A stretch of DNA of 64,000 nucleotides from Alphaproteobacteria bacterium (GTDB taxonomy: Bacteria > Pseudomonadota > Alphaproteobacteria > Rhizobiales > Xanthobacteraceae), in NCBI GenBank assembly GCA_005884685.1, contig VBAH01000017.1, positions 83,152-147,151 on the forward strand, written 5' to 3'. Every line of letters starts with the position of its first letter. Position 1 is the stretch's first letter. This document shows positions 42,570-50,845 of the stretch, piece after piece. The notes beneath the pieces were generated by a model. The model made no database searches, was not told the origin of the DNA, and worked only from the letters and a program-made list of their open reading frames with translations. The translations under genes were made by a program, and so were the position numbers.

Positions 42570-43727
42570 TCACCGCGCGCAATGCTCGATCAGCCGATCG
42601 ATGAACCGGCCGCATTTTTCAAGCTCGGTGATCGCGATCCATTCGTCCGCCTTGTGCGCCTGATCGATCGAGCCGGGGCCGCACACGACCGTGGGTATGC
42701 CGGCCTGCGCAAACAGGCCGCCCTCGGTGCCGTAGGCAACCTTGCTGTGCCGGTTGCGACCGGAAAGGTGCTTGGCAAACAAGGTCACCTCGGCATCGGG
42801 CGCGGTGTCGAGGCCGGCGAACTCGGAGCGATCCTCGAACGTGAACCCGGCTTCCGGCGCGACCGCCTTCATCTCCGGCTCAAGCACGTTCCTGGCGTAG
42901 TCGATCACTTCCTGCGCCAATGTGTCGGACTTGTCGGCCGACAATACGCGAAATTCAAATTCGAACGTCGCAACGTCCGGCACGATGTTGAGCGCGGTTC
43001 CGCCGTGCAGGTAGCCGGTGTGGCCGGTGCTGAACGGCACGTCGTAGAGGTCATCGCGCGCGCCGCTCTTCGCCAGCCGGTCCGAGATGTCGCGGATCTT
43101 CGCGATCACGCGCGCCGCATATTCCACCGCGTTGACGCCGAGCGGCGCAAGCGAGGAATGACAGGTGCGCCCGTGCACCGTCACCTTGAACGAGCGCTTG
43201 CCCTTGTGGCCGATCACGACGTCCATCTCGGTCGGCTCACCGACGAAACAGGCGATCGGCCTGGCGGCGCCCTCCACGATCTTGGGGATCATACGCCGCA
43301 CGCCCCAGCAGCCCACCTCCTCGTCATACGAAAACGCAAGGTGCAGCGGCTTCTTCAGATCGGCTTTCAGCATGTCCGGCACCGCCGCGAGGCAGCACGC
43401 CACATAACCCTTCATGTCGGTCGAGCCGCGGCCGTAGAGCCTGCCGTCGCGTTCGGTGAGCTTGAACGGCGAGTCGGTCCAGTTCTGGTCGTCCACCGGA
43501 ACCACGTCGGTGTGGCCCGAGAGAATGTAACCCGGCACGTCCCTGGGTCCCAGCGTTGCCCATAAATTCGATTTTTTGCCGGTCTCGTCATAGATGCGCT
43601 GGTGCTTTACACCGAGCTTGTCGAGGTACTGCTCGACCCAGGCGATCAGTTCGAGGTTGGAATTGCGGCTCACGGTGTCGAAACCGACGAGGGCCGAAAG
43701 GATGTCTTTGCTATTCTGCAGGTTCAT
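42570..43727 (-). CDS. argE: Acetylornithine deacetylase ArgE (or related N-acyl amino acid deacylase)
   Basis: Zinc M20 deacetylase of 385 residues. Metal and catalytic residues are visible in LSGHTDVVPVDD, YGRGSTDMKGYVA, FSYDEEVGCWG (catalytic Glu plus ligand) and CFVGEPTEMDV, with the dimerisation domain in HGRTCHSSLAPLGVNAVEYA. ATG 43727 is preferred to an in-frame start 39 bp upstream. Sequence resembles alphaproteobacterial ArgE, but the setting among peptide/amide catabolic genes allows an N-acyl amino acid catabolic role. It removes acetyl from N-acetylornithine if biosynthetic. Confidence 0.85.
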   Translation of the reverse strand: MNLQNSKDILSALVGFDTVSRNSNLELIAWVEQYLDKLGVKHQRIYDETGKKSNLWATLGPRDVPGYILSGHTDVVPVDDQNWTDSPFKLTERDGRLYGRGSTDMKGYVACCLAAVPDMLKADLKKPLHLAFSYDEEVGCWGVRRMIPKIVEGAARPIACFVGEPTEMDVVIGHKGKRSFKVTVHGRTCHSSLAPLGVNAVEYAARVIAKIRDISDRLAKSGARDDLYDVPFSTGHTGYLHGGTALNIVPDVATFEFEFRVLSADKSDTLAQEVIDYARNVLEPEMKAVAPEAGFTFEDRSEFAGLDTAPDAEVTLFAKHLSGRNRHSKVAYGTEGGLFAQAGIPTVVCGPGSIDQAHKADEWIAITELEKCGRFIDRLIEHCAR

Positions 43728-43774
43728 TTGCGGGTCTCGGTGGATTGCGCATCTTGCATGGCACATGGTGCGCT

Positions 43775-43873
43775 GTCATCCCGGCCAAGCGCTGCGAAGC
43801 GGCGCGCGAGCCGGGACCCACGTATCCCGGAGTTTCATGGGTCCCGGCTCTTGCTTCGCTCGGCCGGGATGAC
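43775..43873. repeat. Palindromic intergenic repeat, family D
   Basis: From GTCATCCCGGCCAAGCGC to CTCGGCCGGGATGAC, with GAGCCGGGACCCACGTA and TTCATGGGTCCCGGCTC as inner arms. Related elements are at 52425 and 54434. It lies between the divergent argE-like and amidase genes, where promoters would be expected. Confidence 0.9.
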
Positions 43874-43923
43874 ATTCGGTGCGGGTATGCGATGATCCGC
43901 CATCCTCACGATCAGCAAAACCC

Positions 43924-45330
43924 ATGCCCGACATCCAATCCCTCACCGCCGCCGAGCTGCTCCGCCTCTATCGCAAGCGCGAGCTCTCCCCCGTCGAGGT
44001 GACGCGCGACCAGTTCGACCGCATCGAGACATTCCAGCCGGTCATCAACGCCTTCATCATCGTCGACCGCGACGGTGCGCTGAGAGCGGCGCAAGCCTCC
44101 GAGGCGCGCTGGCAAAAGGGCGAGCCGCTCAGCATCGCGGACGGGCTCGGCGCGACCGTGAAGGACAATGTCTGGCTGAAGGACTTTCCCTCGCGCCGTG
44201 GCTCGCTCACCTCGGATCCCGCGCCGATGAAGGCCGACGCGCCCGCGGTCGCGCGGCTGCGCGAAGCCGGCGCCGTCATCCTCGGCAAGACCACGCTGCC
44301 CGAATTCGGCTGGATCGGCGCCTGTCATTCGCCGCTCACCGGCATCACGCGCAACCCGTGGAAGCTCGACCGCACGACCGGCGGCTCGTCGGGCGGCGCC
44401 GCCGCGGCTGCACTGCTCAACCTCGGCCATCTGCATATCGGCACCGACGGCGCGGGCTCGATCCGCATTCCGGCGGCGTTCACCGGTGTGTTCGGCATCA
44501 AACCGAGCTTCGGCCGCGTCGCTGCCTACCCGGCTTCGCCGTTCAGCATTCTGGCGCATGTCGGGCCGCTGACGCGCAGCGTCGCCGACGCGGCGTTGAT
44601 GCTCTCGATCATCGGCGGCCCCGACGAGCGCGACATGACGGCGTGGAATACGCCCGTGCCGGATTACCGCGTCGGCCTGGATGATGACGTGCGCGGCCTG
44701 CGCATCGCCTGGAGCCCGCGGCTCGGCTACGTCAAGAAGCTCGATCCGGAGGTCGAGGCTGCGACGAAACAGGCTGCGCAGGCCTTTGCCGATCTCGGCG
44801 CGATCGTGGAGGAAGCCGATCCGGGCTTTCCCGACCCCTACGAGATGATCATGACCCTGTGGGGAGCGGTCTCGGCCACACTTGTCAACGCGGCATCCGC
44901 CAGCGATTGCGCCAAGATGGACCCCGGGTTCCGCCAAATCGCGGAATGGGGGCAGAAGTATTCGCTCGCCGATTATCTCGCAGCGTTCACGGCGCGCGCC
45001 GATATCGCTAACGCGATGGCGCGCTTCCACGAGAGATACGACCTGCTGCTCACCCCGCAGATGCCGATCCCGGCGCTGGAAGCCGGCCGCGTCACGCCGG
45101 CCGACGGCAGCTACGGCGACAACTGGATCAACTGGTCGCCTTACACCTACCCGTTCAACCTCACCCAGCAGCCCGCGGCGTCGGTGCCCTGCGGCTTTTC
45201 GTCCGATGGCCTGCCGATCGGATTACAGATCGTCGGGCCCGCCCGACAGGATCACTTGGTGTTGCGCGCGGCGCGGGCGTTCGAGAGCGCCCGGCCGTTC
45301 CGGTTCATCGACGCGCCGCGGCAAAACTGA
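43924..45330 (+). CDS. Amidase (amidase signature family)
   Basis: Serine hydrolase of 468 residues with the Ser-cisSer-Lys triad visible: Lys80 (ATVKDNVW), cis-Ser155 (TTGGSSGGAA) and nucleophile Ser179 (DGAGSIRIPA). The Ser155-Ser179 spacing of 24 matches the family. It cleaves a carboxylic amide to acid plus ammonia or amine. No signal peptide is present, so it is cytoplasmic. ATG 43924 starts MPDIQSLTAAELL, and an upstream start 45 bp earlier is less likely. GatA is improbable because GatB/GatC are absent. It probably acts on imported amides. Confidence 0.88.
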   Translation: MPDIQSLTAAELLRLYRKRELSPVEVTRDQFDRIETFQPVINAFIIVDRDGALRAAQASEARWQKGEPLSIADGLGATVKDNVWLKDFPSRRGSLTSDPAPMKADAPAVARLREAGAVILGKTTLPEFGWIGACHSPLTGITRNPWKLDRTTGGSSGGAAAAALLNLGHLHIGTDGAGSIRIPAAFTGVFGIKPSFGRVAAYPASPFSILAHVGPLTRSVADAALMLSIIGGPDERDMTAWNTPVPDYRVGLDDDVRGLRIAWSPRLGYVKKLDPEVEAATKQAAQAFADLGAIVEEADPGFPDPYEMIMTLWGAVSATLVNAASASDCAKMDPGFRQIAEWGQKYSLADYLAAFTARADIANAMARFHERYDLLLTPQMPIPALEAGRVTPADGSYGDNWINWSPYTYPFNLTQQPAASVPCGFSSDGLPIGLQIVGPARQDHLVLRAARAFESARPFRFIDAPRQN

Positions 45331-45448
45331 CTCGCCAAACCGGCATAGCTAATGCCCTCCTGCCTGCGCTAAGCTCCTGCAAGCCGGGGGCGGCGACGAC
45401 CGTGTTTATCCGTTCCCCGATACAGAAAATCGTCTGGCGAGGGACGCG

Positions 45449-45931
45449 ATGGCAAAGCTCAACATCAACGGCAAAGTGCGCGACGTGCAGGCCGAGCCTG
45501 ATACGCCGCTGCTCTGGGTGATCCGCGAGATCGTCGGCCTGACCGGCACCAAGTATGGTTGCGGGGTGGCGCAATGCGGCGCCTGCTCGGTGCACATCAA
45601 TGGCGAGTTGCAACGCTCCTGCTCGATCCCGCTCTCGTCCGTGAAGGCGGCCGACAAGATCGTCACCATCGAGGGCCTCTCCGCCAATTCGTCGCACCCG
45701 GTGCAGAAGGCCTGGGCCGCGGTCGACGTGCCGCAATGCGGCTACTGCCAGTCCGGCCAGATCATGGCGGCCGCCGCGTTGTTGAAGAAGAAACCGAAGC
45801 CAACCGACGCCGATATCGACGAAGCGATGACCAACATCTGCCGCTGCGGCACCTATCAGCGCATCCGCGAGGCGGTGCATCAGGCCGCCGGCAACACCCG
45901 CGCGGCCGATCGCGCCACGCGCCGGTCGTAA
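45449..45931 (+). CDS. iorA: Isoquinoline 1-oxidoreductase-type small subunit, [2Fe-2S]
   Basis: A 160-residue xanthine-oxidase-family iron-sulfur subunit. The plant-type cluster motif [14 protein letters not shown] (plus a later Cys in RSCSIP) and the second cluster motif [10 protein letters not shown]...NICRCGTY are intact, covering both [2Fe-2S] sites. It passes electrons from the molybdenum subunit to an external acceptor. It is followed 10 bp later by the large subunit. GAGGGA precedes the ATG. Membership is firm, but the hydroxylated substrate (N-heterocycle or aldehyde) is not predictable. Confidence 0.92.
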   Translation: MAKLNINGKVRDVQAEPDTPLLWVIREIVGLTGTKYGCGVAQCGACSVHINGELQRSCSIPLSSVKAADKIVTIEGLSANSSHPVQKAWAAVDVPQCGYCQSGQIMAAAALLKKKPKPTDADIDEAMTNICRCGTYQRIREAVHQAAGNTRAADRATRRS

Positions 45932-45941
45932 GGAGAGAGCC

Positions 45942-48143
45942 ATGAAAAAAATGATCTTTGGAAACGGCCAGCGCCTCTCCCGCCGTGCCTTCGTCGTCAA
46001 CTCTGCGACCGCAGCCGGCGGCTTCGCACTCGGGCTGAACGTGCCGTTCGTCGATGCGCTCGCACATCACGGCAAGGCATCGGAGCACAATGCGACCGAG
46101 GTCAATCTCTGGGTCGCGATCGAGCCCGACGACACCTGCATCATCCGCATCGCGCGCTCCGAGATGGGCCAGGGGACGCTCACCGGTCTCGCCCAGCTGG
46201 TCGCCGAAGAGCTCGAATGCGACTGGAAGAAGGTCGAGACCGAAGGCATCAGCCCGTCGCGCAATCTCGCTGCCAAGCGCGCGTGGGGCGAGATGGGCAC
46301 CGGCGGTTCGCGCGGCATCCGCGTCTCGCAGGACTACGTGCGCAGGGGCGGCGCCGCCGCGCGCATGATGCTGCTGCAGGCCGCGGCCGATCAGTGGAAG
46401 GTGCCGGTCGGCGAGTTGAGCGTTGCGGATGGCATCATCACGCACGGAAACAAAAAGATCAGCTACGGCAAGATCGCCGCGGCCGCCGCGAAGCTGACGC
46501 CGCCGGACCCGAAGAACATCAAGCTGAAGGATCCCAAGAGCTGGAAGATCGCCGGCAAGCCGTTGAAGCGGCTCGACACCGCCGACAAGCTCAACGGATC
46601 CAAGGTCTATGCGATCGACGTGAAGCTGCCCGGCATGCTCAACGCCGCGATCAGGGATGCGCCGGTGTTCGGCTCGAAGGCCGTCAGCTTCGATGACTCC
46701 AAAGCCGCCAAGATGCCCGGCGTGCGGAAGGTGATTAAGGTGAAGGACACCGCCGTCGCGGTGGTGGCCGACACCTGGTGGCACGCCAAGACCGCACTCG
46801 AAGCGGTCGACATCAAATGGGATGAAGGCGAGAACGCCAAGGTCTCCAACGCCACGATCAAGGAACGGCTCAGGGAAGGCCTCGCCGCCACCGAAAACAA
46901 CGGCGAGCGCCGGAATGGCGACGCCCTCGGCGCGATCGCCGGCGCGGCGAAGAAGATCGAGGCGACCTATTCGACGCCGTTCCTCTCGCACGCTTGCATG
47001 GAGATGATGAACGCGACGGTGAAGCTTTCGGCGGGCAAGGCCGAATGCTGGGTGCCGACGCAGAACCTCGAATCATCGCTGGCCGCGCTGTCGGAAGCCT
47101 CCGGCATCCCGCTCGCGCAGTGCGAGGTGCATCGCCACGATCTCGGCGGCGGCTTCGGCCGGCGCGGCGGCACGCAGGATTACGTGCATCAGGCGGTCGC
47201 GATCGCCAAGGAATTCCCCGACACACCGGTCAAGCTGATCTGGAGCCGCGAAGAGGACCAGACGCACGACTTCTACCGCCCGATCTCGGTGTGCAAGATG
47301 TCGGCCGGGCTCGACGACAAAGGCGAGCTGGTCGGCCTGCATGTCCGCTCATCGGGCCAGTCGATCAATGCATGGCTCAACCCGGCCGGCATCCAGAACG
47401 GCAAGGACCGCCGCCAGCTCCAGGGGTGGTATGAGGAGCCAGGCGACGCGCAGCTCGGCTACACCGTGCCGAACCTGCTGATCGAATATGTGATGCGCAA
47501 TACCCATGTTCCGGTTGGCCCGTGGCGCGGCGTGAACACCAACCAGAACGCCGTTTACATGGAGTGCTTCATCGAGGAGTGCGCGCGCGCCGCCGGCAAA
47601 GACTCGCTCGAATTCCGCCGGTCCCTGATGAAGAACCACCCAAAGCATCTGGCGGTGCTCAATGCGGCGGCCGAAAAGGGCGACTGGGGCAAGCCATTGC
47701 CGGCGGGCGTCCACCGCGGCATCGCGCAGTTCATGGGCTACGGCAGCTATTCGGCGGCGACGGCGGAAGTCTCGGTCGACGCCAAGGGCAAGTTGAAGGT
47801 GCATCGCATGGTGCTCGCGCTCAACTGCGGCCACCCCGTCAATCCGGGCCAGATCGCCGCGCAGGCCGAGGGCTCGGTCGCCTATGGGCTCACCGCGACC
47901 CTTTACGGCGAGATGCTGATCGACAAGGGCCGCGTCACCAACACCAACTTCGACAGCTACGAGATCATGCGCCTCGCCGAGATGCCGAAGGTGGAAACCG
48001 TGATCGTGCCGACCTACGATTTCTGGGGCGGCGTCGGCGAGCCGACGATCTGCGTCGTCGCGCCCGCGGTACTCAATGCGATCCACGCGGCGACCGGCAA
48101 GCCGGTGCGTGAACTGCCGCTGAAGAACGTGAAGCTGGTTTAG
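45942..48143 (+). CDS. iorB: Isoquinoline 1-oxidoreductase-type large molybdenum subunit
   Basis: A 733-residue molybdopterin-binding catalytic subunit of the IorB type. The N-terminus has a Tat-like signal (LSRRAFVVNSATAAGGFALG), so the complex is probably exported with its small partner. Cofactor-site blocks include RSEMGQGTLTGLAQLVAEEL, GGGFGRRGGTQDYVHQ and PVGPWRGVNTNQNAVYMECF. The C-terminal GVGEPTICVVAPAVLNAIH contains the GVGEP glutamate of the active site. No accessory cofactor-insertion (XdhC-type) gene or cytochrome partner is adjacent. Confidence 0.92.
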   Translation: MKKMIFGNGQRLSRRAFVVNSATAAGGFALGLNVPFVDALAHHGKASEHNATEVNLWVAIEPDDTCIIRIARSEMGQGTLTGLAQLVAEELECDWKKVETEGISPSRNLAAKRAWGEMGTGGSRGIRVSQDYVRRGGAAARMMLLQAAADQWKVPVGELSVADGIITHGNKKISYGKIAAAAAKLTPPDPKNIKLKDPKSWKIAGKPLKRLDTADKLNGSKVYAIDVKLPGMLNAAIRDAPVFGSKAVSFDDSKAAKMPGVRKVIKVKDTAVAVVADTWWHAKTALEAVDIKWDEGENAKVSNATIKERLREGLAATENNGERRNGDALGAIAGAAKKIEATYSTPFLSHACMEMMNATVKLSAGKAECWVPTQNLESSLAALSEASGIPLAQCEVHRHDLGGGFGRRGGTQDYVHQAVAIAKEFPDTPVKLIWSREEDQTHDFYRPISVCKMSAGLDDKGELVGLHVRSSGQSINAWLNPAGIQNGKDRRQLQGWYEEPGDAQLGYTVPNLLIEYVMRNTHVPVGPWRGVNTNQNAVYMECFIEECARAAGKDSLEFRRSLMKNHPKHLAVLNAAAEKGDWGKPLPAGVHRGIAQFMGYGSYSAATAEVSVDAKGKLKVHRMVLALNCGHPVNPGQIAAQAEGSVAYGLTATLYGEMLIDKGRVTNTNFDSYEIMRLAEMPKVETVIVPTYDFWGGVGEPTICVVAPAVLNAIHAATGKPVRELPLKNVKLV

Positions 48144-48163
48144 GGGCGAGCCGCAAGCTCCCC

Positions 48164-48193
48164 TTTCCCTCTCCCGCAAGCGGGAGAGGGAAA
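48164..48193. repeat. CCCTCTCCCGCAAGCGGGAGAGGG stem-loop (13-bp stem)
   Basis: TTTCCCTCTCCCG and CGGGAGAGGGAAA form a perfect stem with a CAAG loop between two convergent genes (iorB and the transglycosylase). It could stop transcripts from both sides, although T-runs are short. It is a compact member of the palindromic intergenic elements. Confidence 0.75.
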
Positions 48194-48212
48194 AGCGCGC
48201 ATGCGGCCCGAA

Positions 48213-49070
48213 CTAGCTCTTCAGCACCACGCACGCGCCCCCCTGCTTGCGCAGGCGCTCGCACAGCTCGGTCGCGGCCATGCGCGTCGCGGCCGGGATG
48301 CGCACCCGGTAGAACGCGTGCGTGCCGCGGCTGCGCAGCCGCGTGCCGATCACCATCGGCGCGACGTCGCTCAGGATTGCGGCGTGACGCTCGCGTTCAC
48401 GCGTGTATGTCGCGAGCGCGAGAGCCTTGGAGAAGTTGCCCGCGATCTGCACGCCCCATGGCGCGAGCGGAGATTCACCGATCGGCCGCTCATAGGCCGC
48501 AATCATCCGCCGGTCCGTGCCGCGCCGGAACCCCGCGACCAGGATGAGACACCGCGTCGGCGGACCGTCGGCCGCTTCGGCCGCCGTCCCCTCGCGCGCC
48601 GCGCTTTTCCAGTCCTCGGCGGTGCGCCCGGTGATGAGGGAAACGTAACTACGCGTTTCCGCCGGCAACCCGCCGCGCCCTTCGAGCCAGCTCTCCACCC
48701 GCGCCGGGCCGCCATTGTAGGCCGCAGCCGCCAGGCCCAGATTGCCGAACCGCGCTCGCAGGTCGTTGAGCAGCTCGGCCGACTTCGGAACCGCCTGCTC
48801 CGGGTCGTACGGATCGGCAAGTCCGCGGTCACGCGCCGTCCCCGGCATGAATTGCGCCACGCCCTGCGCACCCGCATGGCTCGTGACGCCGGGCCGGAAG
48901 CTGCTCTCCTGCCAGATCAGGCGGGTGAAGAAATCGACCGGCAGATGATGCGACTTCGCCGCGCCTTCGATCATGCGGCACAGCGCCTGATCGATCGTCT
49001 CACCCTGGGCAAGCGCCGGGCGCGGCAGGCCGGTCAACGCGATCAACGCGAAAGTTGCGAACGCACGCAT
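48213..49070 (-). CDS. Lytic transglycosylase with C-terminal SPOR-like domain
   Basis: A secreted 285-residue enzyme that cleaves peptidoglycan glycan strands non-hydrolytically. The signal peptide (MRAFATFALIALTGL, cleavage near ALAQG) is followed by an SLT domain with catalytic Glu55 (LIWQESSFRP), GAQGVAQFMPGTA and LAAAAYNGGPARV. The final 80 residues (GVQIAGNFSKALALATY onward) resemble a SPOR domain that binds denuded glycan. The ATG at 49070 was chosen. A longer reading through to 50918 is antisense to two binding-protein genes and not real. Confidence 0.87.
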   Translation of the reverse strand: MRAFATFALIALTGLPRPALAQGETIDQALCRMIEGAAKSHHLPVDFFTRLIWQESSFRPGVTSHAGAQGVAQFMPGTARDRGLADPYDPEQAVPKSAELLNDLRARFGNLGLAAAAYNGGPARVESWLEGRGGLPAETRSYVSLITGRTAEDWKSAAREGTAAEAADGPPTRCLILVAGFRRGTDRRMIAAYERPIGESPLAPWGVQIAGNFSKALALATYTRERERHAAILSDVAPMVIGTRLRSRGTHAFYRVRIPAATRMAATELCERLRKQGGACVVLKS

Positions 49071-49205
49071 GATCCCCTTCAAGTCCCAAGCGACGCTGCC
49101 GTTCCGGGCGCCATTTGCCGCGCATTTGAGCCCGCCGGGCGGCTTGGCCTTCACCGCGCCGCCCGCTAGCATCGCGCCACGCAATCCCCCGACTGGAGAT
49201 AGTCC

Positions 49206-50792
49206 ATGCGCATGTCCAAGGGCCTCGCAACAATCCTCACCGCGGCCGCCCTGCTCGCCCTGCCCTGCGGCGCTGCCAACGCGCAAGTCACGCTCAAGGT
49301 GGTGATGCATTCCGACCTCAAGATCGTCGATCCGATCTGGACCACCGCATACATCACCCGCAACCATGGCTACATGGTCTACGACACGCTCTTCGCGATG
49401 GATGAGAAGGGCGAGATCAAGCCGCAGATGGTCGATAAATACGACGTTAGTGCGGACAAGCTCACCTATACCTTCACCTTGCGCGACGGCCTCGCCTGGC
49501 ACGACGGCGCGCCGGTCACGGCGGAAGACTGCGTCGCCTCGATCAAGCGCTGGGCCGCCAAGGACTCGCTCGGCCAGAAGGTCATGACCTTCGTCGACAC
49601 GATCTCGGTCGGAAACCCGAAGACCTTCACGGTCAAGCTCAAGGAGCAGACCGGCCTGCTGGTGTTCGCGCTCGGCAAGCCGTCGTCGAACGTGCCGTTC
49701 ATGATGCCGAAGCGCGTCGCCGACACCGACCCGAATACGCAGATCTCCGACTTCACCGGGTCCGGCCCCTTCGTCTTCAAGAAGGAGGAATGGAAGCCGG
49801 GCGACAAGGCCGTGTACGTCAAGTTCGACAAGTACAAGCCGCGCTCCGAGCCGGCCTCGGGCCTCGCCGGCGGCAAGGTCGCGAAGGTCGATCGCGTCGA
49901 ATGGCTGGCTATCTCCGATCAGCAGCAGGCGATCAACGCGTTGCTTGCGGGCGAGATCGACTACATCGAGGCGCCCTCGCACGACCTGCTTCCGCTGGTG
50001 AAGGCGGACAAGAACCTCAAGCTGGTCGACTGGAACCCGCTCGGCAACCAGTACACTTTCCGCCCCAATCACCTGCATCCGCCGTTCAACAATCCGAAGG
50101 TTCGCCAGGCGCTGTGGTACGCGTTCAATCAGAAGGACTTCCTCGAAGCGGTGATCGGCGATCCGACCTATTACAAGACCTGCAAGTCGGAATTCCCGTG
50201 TGGCACCGCAATGTCGACCGACACCGCAATGGCGGGGCTGCTCGAGTCCAACTTCCAGAAATCGAAGGATCTCCTGAAGGAAGCTGGCTATGACGGCACA
50301 CCCGTGGTGCTGATGCATTCGACCGATCTGCAGGTGTTGACCAACCTCGCGCCGGTCGCCAAGTCGTTGATGGAGAAAGGCGGCTTCAAGGTCGACATGC
50401 AATCGATGGATTGGCAGACGCTGGTCGCGCGCCGCGCCAAGAAGGAACCGGTCAACGCCGGCGGCTGGAACGCGTTCATGACCTCGTGGGTGTCCGCCGA
50501 CATCCTCAACCCGGTGATGGCGGGCTTCGCCAACGCCGGCTGCGACAAGGCGATGTTCGGCTGGCCGTGCGACGAGGTGACCGAGAAGCTGCGCGACCAG
50601 TTCGCGCGCGAGACCGATCCGGCCAAGCAGAAAGAGATCGCGGCCGCCGTGCAGAAGCGCAACACCGAGTTCACCACGCACCTGTTCCTTGGTCAGTGGT
50701 ATCTGCCGGCCGCGACGCGCAAGAACATCGACGGCGTGCTGAGCGCGCCAGCTCCCGTGTTCTGGAACGTGGAGAAGAAGAGCCAATCGTAA
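49206..50792 (+). CDS. Family 5 ABC substrate-binding protein, island 2 copy 1
   Basis: A 528-residue periplasmic binding protein. Signal peptide GLATILTAAALLALPCGAAN, mature start VTLKVVMHSDLKIVDPIWTT, family block TLRDGLAWHDGAPVTAEDCV. It carries the subfamily cysteine pair C326/C332 (CKSEFPCG) and a second pair C446/C455 (CDKAMFGWPC) that the island-1 proteins lack. The start ATGCGCATG offers two ATGs, and the first is used here. It is followed 53 bp later by a close paralogue and then by importer 2. Confidence 0.92.
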   Translation: MRMSKGLATILTAAALLALPCGAANAQVTLKVVMHSDLKIVDPIWTTAYITRNHGYMVYDTLFAMDEKGEIKPQMVDKYDVSADKLTYTFTLRDGLAWHDGAPVTAEDCVASIKRWAAKDSLGQKVMTFVDTISVGNPKTFTVKLKEQTGLLVFALGKPSSNVPFMMPKRVADTDPNTQISDFTGSGPFVFKKEEWKPGDKAVYVKFDKYKPRSEPASGLAGGKVAKVDRVEWLAISDQQQAINALLAGEIDYIEAPSHDLLPLVKADKNLKLVDWNPLGNQYTFRPNHLHPPFNNPKVRQALWYAFNQKDFLEAVIGDPTYYKTCKSEFPCGTAMSTDTAMAGLLESNFQKSKDLLKEAGYDGTPVVLMHSTDLQVLTNLAPVAKSLMEKGGFKVDMQSMDWQTLVARRAKKEPVNAGGWNAFMTSWVSADILNPVMAGFANAGCDKAMFGWPCDEVTEKLRDQFARETDPAKQKEIAAAVQKRNTEFTTHLFLGQWYLPAATRKNIDGVLSAPAPVFWNVEKKSQS

Positions 50793-50845
50793 CGGCGCCG
50801 CGCGGCAAACCGGGTTCACGGCGCCACAGGCGCAAAGGGGGAGCC

